Part shown: in pieces, positions 1 to 7,326 of the stretch
How the letters are laid out: each line of letters opens with the position of its first letter
How positions within the stretch are numbered: position 1 is the stretch's first letter
Source of the DNA: Saprolegnia diclina VS20
Taxonomy: Eukaryota > Oomycota > Saprolegniomycetes > Saprolegniales > Saprolegniaceae
DNA: 24,392 bases
NCBI RefSeq assembly: GCF_000281045.1
Contig: NW_008246125.1
Coordinates: forward strand, 77,957-102,348
Reading direction: 5' to 3'
Position numbers and translations under genes: made by a program
Notes under the pieces: generated by a model
The model's input: the letters and a program-made list of their open reading frames with translations, nothing else
Databases searched by the model: none
Told to the model about the DNA's origin: nothing

Positions 1-46
1 AACTACAATGGCATTTGATTGGACAAAAATACAATCCTGGACTCGG

Positions 47-83
47 ATTGGCCAAAAAGAACCAAACGGCCGCAGTCATTTTG
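47..83 (+). promoter_or_regulatory. CCAAT-type box plus Inr-like element at left edge
   Basis: ATTGGCCAA lies at 47-55, followed 20 bp later by TCATTTTG at 76-83. The 12-mer GCAGTCATTTTG (72-83) occurs again just before the Rab GDI start (7295-7306). The layout resembles a plus-strand core promoter, but the only gene to the right that can be supported is the TMEM184-like gene on the other strand. It may drive an antisense or unannotated transcript, or the CCAAT part may serve a gene left of the window. Confidence 0.35.
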
Positions 84-168
84 ACCAGCAACAACGGGGC
101 TTGACACCGGTATCGTATATTGAGCATTCGTTAGTTCTTGTACAACGCTCCTATCTCTATTGCATCGC

Positions 169-1224
169 CTACTCGGGCAGAATCATCTCGTCTGTGAGAG
201 GCGACGGCAAGTATGTGTCAAACTTGGCCGCGAGCTGCTGCTTTTTGGTGAGGATTTCACCACGCGAGCTCGTAATGTCATTCCGGACGTCGGCCACGTT
301 GATCACGTCCATAAAGTGCGCCAGCAGCGGCGCCTTCACCGCGCTGCGCTCGTCGTCACCGTGGTACCGGCAGTCCATGCGCAAAAAATCGTGAATCGCA
401 AACGCATAATGATGCACGACAGCGAACACGAGCATCTCGACGCAAATGACAAAGTCGCTCAGCGCCGACGCGATCGCACTCGCGGTCCAGCAGTCGGGGC
501 AGCCAATGTTCCAGTCGGCGCTAATGACGCCGACTATCTCAAGGAGCGTGATGAGCATGCTCTGCCAGTACGTGAAGAAGATGATCATCTTGATGGCCAA
601 GAATTTCGGCAGCGGCTTCATTGGAATGAGCTCGTCGACTGTGCCAAGGTAAAAGAGCGTGAGGCAGTAGAGCGCCCACGACTGCGAGAGCGTGAGTACA
701 AAGCAGAGGTACCCGTACGCACGGAGCGGGTTGAGCATCTCGCCTTCGCCGTAGACGCCAAGGAGCGACGAGACGAGCGTAATGAACGACGCAGCGAGCT
801 TCACTGGAATGTACTGCAAAATGCCGATCGCGGTCAGGCGCACAAACTTGTTGCCCATGGGCCATGGCTTGATGCAGTACTGGACGCCGGCCAAGTGCCG
901 CACTTGCTTCTTGCTCCGGAGCGTGTTGGCCAAGACCGATTGGCCGCCAAGGTACACGACGAGAAAGTAGTAGAACGAGTGCAGTGCAAAGGCCTCGTAG
1001 CAGTCGCGGATCGTCTCGAAAATGAGCTTGTGCTGGTTGAAGACGAGCGCGAGGTACGAAGTGACGGCGTAGATCGGGACCATGAGCAAGATGCGGAGGA
1101 TGTACTTGCGCACGCCCACGACCGGGTTGCACGTCAAGTGCGTCCAGATCTCCCAGCCCGAGAGCAGCACCGAGAGAAGCGTGAAGATGGCCGAGATCGC
1201 GTACCCGAGCGTCTCGACGCGCAT
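169..1224 (-). CDS. TMEM184/organic solute transporter alpha (DUF300) family membrane protein
   Basis: This is an uninterrupted minus-strand frame of 351 aa starting at the ATG at 1224. About seven hydrophobic helices can be read, the first immediately after the start (AISAIFTLLSVLLSGWEIW). Family-like stretches include NPVVGVRKYILRILLMVPIY, the loop IRDCYEAFALHSFYYFL ending in YLGG, and KPLPKFLAIKMIIFFTYWQS. These match the Solute_trans_a family (TMEM184, OST-alpha, fungal and plant relatives), multi-pass proteins of plasma or internal membranes; substrate cannot be inferred. The hydrophilic C-terminal tail is probably cytosolic. The frame is open upstream to an ATG at 1311, adding 29 residues, but that extension runs over a palindromic CCAAT-type site (1285-1305), so 1224 is preferred. 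No intron is needed. It is divergent from the FAR1-like gene, with 283 bp between starts. Confidence 0.88.
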   Translation of the reverse strand: MRVETLGYAISAIFTLLSVLLSGWEIWTHLTCNPVVGVRKYILRILLMVPIYAVTSYLALVFNQHKLIFETIRDCYEAFALHSFYYFLVVYLGGQSVLANTLRSKKQVRHLAGVQYCIKPWPMGNKFVRLTAIGILQYIPVKLAASFITLVSSLLGVYGEGEMLNPLRAYGYLCFVLTLSQSWALYCLTLFYLGTVDELIPMKPLPKFLAIKMIIFFTYWQSMLITLLEIVGVISADWNIGCPDCWTASAIASALSDFVICVEMLVFAVVHHYAFAIHDFLRMDCRYHGDDERSAVKAPLLAHFMDVINVADVRNDITSSRGEILTKKQQLAAKFDTYLPSPLTDEMILPE

Positions 1225-1284
1225 GCCCAGAACCAGAGAAAGATCCGTTGCCGCTTGCAGCCGGCCGCGTGGTGCCACAAGGCC

Positions 1285-1305
1285 ATTGGTCGAGTATCGA
1301 CCAAT
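1285..1305. promoter_or_regulatory. Perfect 9-3-9 palindrome with two CCAAT boxes
   Basis: ATTGGTCGA, spacer GTA, then TCGACCAAT form a perfect inverted repeat with CCAAT at the outer end of each arm. It lies 61-81 bp upstream of the preferred TMEM184-like start and about 200 bp upstream of the divergent FAR1-like start, so it could serve either or both. Two direct copies of ATTCGAG follow between about 1343 and 1366. Confidence 0.5.
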
Positions 1306-1507
1306 CCTCATCGAGTTGAATCGGAATTGTGCCCAATGGCATTCGAGAGGCTATATTCGAGATGCCGGACGATCCGCATACGGTCCGGATAAAAAGGCGG
1401 ATGGTCCGATTGTCTGGACACGACGACCACTCAAGCAAAGGGTACAATGACACTTCTCTCTCCTAGTCGTTCGGTTAGTCACTGATAACGACGACGATAT
1501 AGTCGAT

Positions 1508-2945
1508 ATGCGAGCAAACCAACCACAAGAAAACAGAGCCATGGCAGCTGAGCCGACCGTCGAGCCGCCCGTGAACTCCGCCATTCGGTCAGCCGCAAGC
1601 GCAAGCGCGGCCATTGCGTCCAGCGTGGACGATCAAACGACCCAGTCGCGTCATGCGTTCCCTTCTACCGTCGTCAACGAAGATGACGCCCTCCAAGGAA
1701 CTGGTACTTGTGCAAAGTGCAAAGTGCAAACTCAAGCGAAACATTCTCGGCTAGATCCTCAGGAGGGACAGACGTTTGACGACGCCATCAAGTTTGTCGA
1801 GGCGATGCGCCGGTATGGCCACGAGCGCGGCTTTAACGTCATGAAGGACGGCAAGGTCTTCAACGCGCGCCACCCGCACCCCGAGGACGTCCGCCGAAAC
1901 GGGTCGATCTGGCGCTGCAACCTCTACTGCAACTACAAGATCAAGACGGACGCGTCCGACCCGCGACTGCGGTCCGTGTGTCCGTGGTCGGTCAAGTTTG
2001 CGTACAGCAAGAAGGCCAAAAGCTACGTCGTGGTCTCGGTCGCCAACGAGCACAACCACGTGACCGCGCCCGTGCAGGAGTTGGTAGCGCTACTCCGCGC
2101 CAAGAAACAGTGGCCCGAGTACGTCGAGCACACGTGGCAGCAGCACGTGGCTGCCACGGTTCGCACGCCACACAGCGTGACGCTGGGTAGCGACGACAAG
2201 TGGCATGTCTCGATCACGACCGAGCATCGCAGTGCCCTGAGCGTTGTGACGACGACGACGACGACGCACATTGTCACGCTACACGACGCAGCCCACGGCG
2301 GCATCCCGACATGCAACTGCGCCATGTTTCAAGCGCTCTTTATTCCGTGCTCGTGCATTTGCTCGGTACACGACGCCCTCACGACGCCACGACTCATTTT
2401 GCGCTTTCACTAGGTGCTCCAACACACCAAGAAAGTTGTGTTTGCGATCGCCAACCTCCATTCGCGCTGGCACTTGTCGTCGCATGCGCTGTATGATGCC
2501 GCGCTGCAACGCATCGAAGATGACGCTGCCGACGTCGACATGTTCGGCGCGCCGGTGCCCCAGAACCAGGTCCTCGTGCCGTCGCCGGTACCAGGGCTCT
2601 TCTTCAGCAAGGCCGAGTACGACGCCATCGACGTGCCAGAAGACAAGGCACAGCGTCTCTTGCAACTGCGCGCGACTTTTGGCGAGGTCGAAGCTGCCAT
2701 CTACGCGGACGAGAACCTCTGCCGCCTCTTCCAGCAAACCATGGCGAGCTTCGCCATGGCGATCCAAGAACAGAGACGTGACGACGACGCAACCGACTCG
2801 ACGACGCCAAGCACGACGACGGCGACTGATCGGTACAATGACAGTACACTGTAGCATGAGGCCAATCTCAAGCAAAGCATGTAGACCGGCATCGCCAAAA
2901 CCACCAGCGACCAAGCGCCACAAGACCAGCAGCTTTCGCGTCTAA
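1508..2945 (+). CDS. FAR1/MULE-like zinc-finger and SWIM-like protein without transposase core
   Basis: The model has four exons: 1508-1703, 1755-2365, 2414-2832 and 2885-2945, giving 428 aa. Introns of 51, 48 and 52 nt all end in TAG and joining keeps frame. Residues about 74-170 resemble the FAR1-type zinc-binding domain of MULE-derived proteins (WRCNLYCNYK, VCPWSVKF, NEHNH; candidate ligands two Cys, one Cys, then His-x-His). Residues about 252-268 look like a SWIM finger (CNCAMFQALFIPC), but the expected final C-x-H reads C-S-C. No DDE catalytic region fits between them, so this is more like a domesticated DNA-binding protein than a transposase; that role is inference. The C-terminus TKRHK could be a nuclear localisation signal. 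The first intron is the least certain: unspliced it adds 17 residues without a stop. Without the second splice, the frame stops at 2411-2413. An in-frame ATG at 1541 is an alternative start. Confidence 0.72.
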
Positions 2946-3395
2946 GAGCATATATGACGATCCTGGTCCTTCAGGTCTGATATGCTTGTAAGTGATGGAG
3001 CGAAAACGCAGCGGCGACAGGAACGGTGCCAGTGGCTACGAGCTCGGGACTACGTAAGCTTAGTATGCAGAAATGGCACTGTAGCACATTCGGCTCCGAC
3101 GACTACAATCACGTGTCGCCAAGCCCACGTTATGCCATCCACCTCGCCGAGCAAGGGCATGCGTACGATCAATGCAGTGTAATTTGGACCAAAGACAATG
3201 CAGCGAGGCGTCCGGTGCATCGTGAAAGCACCGACGACCACGAGCACGAGACGGGCTACCTGGCGGCGGCCATCATGAAGCGCCGTGGCGACTCTGGCCT
3301 TGGCCTGTCATTACGATAGTAGCTACATTTCTACAAACGCTTCCTAGAAGACACCCAATTATAGTACCGATGTCGGGCACGGCGACCGCCCGAGC
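2946..3395. other. Convergent intergenic spacer, no supported gene
   Basis: This 450-bp stretch separates the FAR1-like stop from the deacetylase stop, so it should hold two 3' untranslated regions facing each other. A 97-codon plus-strand frame at 3026-3319 has no recognisable motif. I see nothing else here. Confidence 0.5.
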
Positions 3396-4288
3396 TTACT
3401 TTTCGAGGTCGGGCGTCAACAAGAGCGCGGTTGCTTCCGTCGCGGCGGGCGGAGCGACGGCTTCGGGGGCGGTCGTCGGCGACTCGTACTCGCGCTCGAG
3501 CTGCTCGAGCGGAATGAACGTAAACTTCTTCGTGAGCACCGGAAGAGCTTCTTCAAGGACCGCGACGGACCACGGGCGGTCGTGCACAATGAGGACACTG
3601 CCGTTGCGCGTCAGCGCCTTGATGTGCCATGCGTTGATCTTGGAAATGCGCACTTGGGCGTCGTGGGGGTAGACGCTGCCCATCGCAAAGCGGTACCCGT
3701 ACTTTTCAGCGACTTGCACCATGTCCTTGTTGAACCAGCCCGAGCCGGGGCGAGCCCAGCGAACGCGCCTGCACAAGACACATGAGCCCATGTACGAAGC
3801 AGAGGCGGTACGTACGGCTGGTACTTGAGCAGCGTCTCGTGGCAGTGGAGCAGCTTGCGCTCAAAGACGCTGATTTCATCGCGGATGCTGGGCTCATCCG
3901 CGACAAAGTGGTTGCCAATCACGTGGCCTTCATCGACAATGCGCTGGAGGATGTGTTCGCGGCCCGCCACGTTGGACTGGATGATGAAGAACGTGGCCTT
4001 GACGTTGTTCTTCTTGAGCGCGTCGAGGATCAGCGGCGTGTTGTTGCTCGGCGCATCGTCGATCGTGAGCGAGACGACGGCGGCGTCGGTCTCGGCAAAC
4101 CAGATCGCAGCCGGGTACCGGTTCCGGAGCCGGCGCATGAGGAACTTGGGCTGCGTGTAGACCGCCGCCAGCGCCAGCGCCGCAAAGGTGAAGACGCCGA
4201 TCTCGGCCCAATGCAGCCACGTGAGCGTCCCAAGGAGCCCCGGCGGCAGCGTCACCGTCGGAATCATCGTTGTCGTGTTGCCTGCCAT
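3396..4288 (-). CDS. Membrane-anchored polysaccharide deacetylase-like (NodB/CE4) protein
   Basis: Two minus-strand exons, 4288-3816 and 3768-3396, flank a 47-nt intron (GTACGT...GTGCAG), giving 281 aa. Splicing restores the motif P-R-V-R-W-x-R-P-G-S-G-W-F exactly at the junction. CE4 enzymes remove N-acetyl groups from chitin-like polymers using a bound metal. Visible motifs are TIDDAP (75-80; the acidic pair D77/D78), GNHF (H127), RPGSGW (164-169), YPHD (191-194) and LIVHDRPW (217-224). The usual His-x-x-x-His metal pair reads H127...D131, so activity is uncertain, although I recall eukaryotic relatives with similar changes. Residues 29-44 form one hydrophobic segment, suggesting a signal anchor with the domain in the secretory lumen or outside. 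The ATG at 4288 follows an Inr-like site; the longer open frame upstream has no homology-like content. Confidence 0.85.
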
Positions 4289-4300
4289 CTCAGCTGCCGA

Positions 4301-4337
4301 CTTTGAAATGGCTCTGGACCCACCCCAACGTATATAC
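4301..4337 (-). promoter_or_regulatory. Core promoter of the deacetylase-like gene
   Basis: On the minus strand CCATTTCAAAG (4311-4301) lies 13-23 bp before the ATG at 4288 and resembles the oomycete initiator. GTATATAC at 4330-4337 is a possible TATA-like element. The cofilin gene has a similar site, TCAATTCAAAG, just before its ATG. Confidence 0.4.
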
Positions 4338-4339
4338 AG

Positions 4340-4415
4340 CCGATACAAAACCCAAGAGAACGGCAACGTCAATGAATTGAAATTTTCGACCCGATACAAG
4401 CGCCAAGAGGCCGGC
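4340..4415 (-). repeat. Two imperfect copies of a 25-bp promoter element
   Basis: Copies at 4340-4364 and 4391-4415, offset by 51 bp, agree at 19 or more of 25 positions. On the minus strand both contain CTCTTGG, a variable triplet, then TTGTATCGG. They lie 52-127 bp upstream of the deacetylase ATG, a plausible activator-site distance. Confidence 0.45.
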
Positions 4416-5018
4416 GCCGAATTTAATTCGAATGATATCCATCTAAGCCGCACAAATGCATATTTGATTCGGACGTTGAACACCTTGCGCTTTGTATGCA
4501 GCGTTGATAAGACGCAGTTGCCGGGTTGTGGCGGCGTCACGCATGTCGAACGCTCATGGCGACGCGACGCATGGGCAGCGCTGGAGCATGGCGAAGACGA
4601 TCGAACGAGATGCGAGGACATGAGATCATGGCGTCGGCGAATACGCATGTTCCATGCATGGTTGGAAGGATGCGAGGATGGAAGCTTGGCATGCGAATCT
4701 CTTGCACCTCAAGGAAGTCTCGAATGGAAGGAACGTGGCAGCTGCTGCTGGTAGCAAGAGGCCTCCCGGCTCACGGGGCAGCGATGGGCCGAGCCGTGGG
4801 CGGTTGTGCATGACAACCGAGGGCTTCCTTGGATGTCCCGCGGAATGCACAGTGGGCACGGCAGGAAAGATAGTTTAGCAAGCAGTTGCCAATCCACACT
4901 TGGTGCTCGAGAAGTGTTTTCTGAGAATCGGAATAGTCCAAGCGGTGATGGAGCGCATGGCCTCGGAAGGAAGGAGGAATGTGGAGTAATACGCATCAAG
5001 AAGGGATAGTTCACGAGT

Positions 5019-5556
5019 TTAGAGGAACTTGGAGACGCCGTCCTGGATCGAGCTGAACGAGAGCTCCGAGGCGTCCGTGGCGCTCAAGTAAATACCGACG
5101 CCGACAAGACCACGCTTGATGGCTTCCTTGGAGCTGGCGTACAACATCTTGCTCTTGACGCGGGCCGTATCGGGCGACCACGAGATGAACACGAGCTTCG
5201 ACGTCGGGCGACCGTCCTTGGTCGTGAAGTCGAGGTCGATCAGGCCGTACCGGCACTCGTTCGTCGTCGCGTTGAGCTTGGCGGCAAAGTCATCGTACGT
5301 CTCCGAGCGGTCGCCACGGTGCTCAATGACGATCTCCGAGTCGCCCTCGATCTTGTAGATGAAGTAGCGGAAGTTGAACGGCGCCTTCTGGAGCTTGAAG
5401 TCGTTGAATTCCGTCACGACGTCGTCATGGACACCCACACCCGAGCTCTACGCAGATGCACACATAAGCCATCTCGTTCTGCCACGGGGCTCGTCATGCT
5501 GCCATGCGCTTCACGGAAGCGCATCGAGAGCACGATGATGTGGATCCTCGTACCAT
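5019..5556 (-). CDS. ADF/cofilin actin-depolymerising protein
   Basis: The model joins a first exon of only ATG (5556-5554) to exon 2 (5447-5019) across a 106-nt intron (GTACGA...GCGTAG), giving 143 aa that begin MSSGVGVHDD. Cofilins bind G- and F-actin and sever and recycle filaments in the cytoplasm. The match spans the whole protein: the SSGVxV N-terminus with a regulatory-type serine, FNDFKL, FRYFIYKI, YGLIDLDF, and the actin-binding helix region SPDTARVKSKMLYASSK. Length is normal for the family. Exon 2 is certain; the ATG-only exon 1 rests on the good donor, the restored MSSGV terminus and an Inr-like TCAATTCAAAG 6-16 bp upstream. A less attractive alternative starts at an ATG at about 5495 and adds MTSP. 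Yeast COF1 and many fungal cofilins also have an intron near the start codon. Confidence 0.9.
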
Positions 5557-5653
5557 AGTTTCTTTGAATTGACTGGCACGAAGGCAAAAATCGAAGTGAC
5601 CGTAGTGTGAGGTCTTTTTGGGGGCAGAAAAAAACAGGGGCCATCGACGACGA

Positions 5654-5688
5654 AAATCCGCCGTAGGTTCCCCGCGCTATGCGGATTT
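5654..5688. promoter_or_regulatory. 8-bp inverted repeat in cofilin promoter region
   Basis: AAATCCGC (5654-5661) and GCGGATTT (5681-5688) are exact reverse complements separated by 19 bp. The pair lies about 100-130 bp upstream of the cofilin ATG and about 40 bp from the CCAAT-type site at 5727. It could be a paired binding site for a transcription factor. Confidence 0.35.
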
Positions 5689-5726
5689 GGCCCGCTTGGG
5701 AGAGGCCGACCAAATTGCGGCATTTG

Positions 5727-5735
5727 ATTGGCCAA
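5727..5735 (-). promoter_or_regulatory. ATTGGCCAA CCAAT-type box upstream of cofilin
   Basis: This exact 9-mer also occurs at 47-55, 9161-9169 and 9947-9955. Here it sits 171 bp upstream of the cofilin ATG. ATTGG is the core of NF-Y/HAP-type CCAAT sites; which protein binds it here is unknown. Confidence 0.4.
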
Positions 5736-7298
5736 CGCTTTCTTTTTAAAAATACGCACGAGCGACATTCCTGCGCGGTATTAAATTGCGCCAACACTCC
5801 CGGCTAAATGGACCCAACTGCCATCGGATCTTGATGGGCCTCCTGCCATGTGCACACCAACGGCAACGATTGGAACGCCGCATGGGCGCTTTGATCCAGC
5901 GCACGTCGCGAAGAACACGGACGTGCGGTCGATTGATCTGGCTTGTTGGACTGTGCCCCGAAAGGAACAAGTGGACGTCAGTCAAGCTGTAGCAATGAGA
6001 TGCAGACGATGGACTTTGCCATTGCCTTTGAAGTACACTGTACTAGTATGTGGATGCGTCAAGCCCAGGAGTGGGAATGAGTGCGTGTCTGCTGCATTGG
6101 TGTCGGTTCCAGTCCTCCGTGGCAACATCCGCGGCCGTGCTTATGCAGCAGAGCGGCGTGTTTTTATCCTTTCGTCGTGGCAAGAATTTGACGACCACCT
6201 TGCGCGGCAATTTTAATTGCGGCAACTGACGCGCGTACTGTACGAAGGCGGCGACGACGACGTGTAATGGCGACGCGCGCGCCTCTACTGCGAGTACGCT
6301 ATGCGAACGCGCGCGAGTTACCTTGGTGGCGGCGATGGCAGCCGCAGTAATTGCCTGTACGCGCAATGCATCGAGGCACCAATGCCCCGCGCAGCCAAGC
6401 AGTGGGCTAGATGCTGCGAAGTTGCCCTCGGAACCAACTTCAACTTGAACGTTTCAGGCGCCTTGGAGCTGTGGAGCTCCGTGCGTTGCGCGCCTTTAGA
6501 GTAGAGGACCGTATGTGACCAGCGCCAGCGCAGGCCATCGCAGACCGTGACGACCTCGTGAGTTCGAAACCATCGCAGCACCAAGATGGACGGCAAGCTG
6601 CGAAAAGCCGCCGCCCATCGCACGCAAGACCGTGCTCCTTCAGCGACGTGGGTACTCTATATGTTTGGCATCGGCTCATTCGACGATTGCTGCGGCAGGC
6701 ACCCTCCTGGCCGCCTTTGCTCACTCGATGCGACCAGGCTTCATTCCGAAGTAACGCACATACATGTATAGCCATAGTCAGCAGAACATGTATGTCGCGC
6801 GCCCTCTTCTCCAAGCCTTCATCTCACGAAGCGCAGGAATAGCCAGCCGTAACGACGCGCAAAAGCCCCCTTGTGGGGATCGACGACCTAAAGGCGATGC
6901 TGGGGCTGACGGAGCGATCACGTCACGCACGCACGAATTGCCACGTCAGCAAGTCGACACTCCTTGGCCGCAACGGCGCGAGCGACCAACGTTGTTGAAC
7001 GATGGACCAAGCGCCAAGATCCAGCGGCAAATTCGCTTATCCAGTACATCTCGCAGAAAGATTGGGCGTTTCAAGCGTGTTCCTTCGCTGGACCCCTTCC
7101 CCTCCCCAGGTTCTCCCCACAACGGAAGTGACCTTCCACACTTGCTTTGCCAACATATGCATTTCAAAAGGTTATCTCTCATAGATAGTCATGTTCAAAT
7201 TAAACCTGGCTCATCCATTCTTCTTTTGTATGTTTTTATGGAGGGTATTGGATACGACAGACATTGTATCCGGACGTCCCGCCCATACTCAAGCGCAG

Positions 7299-7306
7299 TC
7301 ATTTTG
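7299..7306 (+). promoter_or_regulatory. Inr-like element of Rab GDI
   Basis: TCATTTTG ends 21 bp before the GDI ATG, and its first seven bases fit the oomycete initiator pattern TCAYTYY. It is part of a 12-mer that is also found at 72-83. ATTGG occurs 76-80 bp upstream of the ATG. Confidence 0.5.
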
Positions 7307-7326
7307 GCTTTGGACCTCAGATTCAC

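Larger units (their letters stand above)
4289..5018. other. Intergenic region: deacetylase promoter and cofilin 3' flank
   Basis: These 730 bp lie between two minus-strand genes. The left end holds deacetylase promoter signals (Inr-like site, TATATAC, and a repeated element at 4340-4415). Between about 4440 and 5018 I see only short frames without family motifs. Confidence 0.5.
5557..7326. other. Long gene-poor spacer between cofilin and Rab GDI
   Basis: These 1770 bp separate two divergent genes. The cofilin side has a CCAAT-type ATTGGCCAA (5727-5735) and an inverted repeat (5654-5688). The GDI side has ATTGG at 7247-7251, the inverted pair GGATAC/GTATCC at about 7250-7270, and an Inr-like site. 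In between, several frames of 60-150 codons exist on both strands, but none shows domain-like residue patterns or plausible spliced continuity. A 14-bp palindrome sits at 6207-6220. No tRNA or rRNA could be recognised. Confidence 0.45.

Noticed and set aside
160-1392. 410-codon plus-strand open frame
   Set aside because: It is antisense to the TMEM184-like protein and has shadow composition without motifs.
2411-2413. Premature stop making the FAR1-like gene a pseudogene
   Set aside because: The TAG is the last triplet of a 48-nt intron with a good GTACAC donor. Removing it continues the same frame in family-like sequence, and the other introns have the same style.
3026-3319. 97-codon plus-strand frame as a small gene
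   Set aside because: It has no recognisable motif, no suitable promoter signal was seen, and it lies between two convergent stops. It could be real but cannot be supported.
6558-6580. Second tRNA B-box-like match (GAGTTCGAAACC)
   Set aside because: The T-stem does not pair and there is no A-box at a suitable distance.
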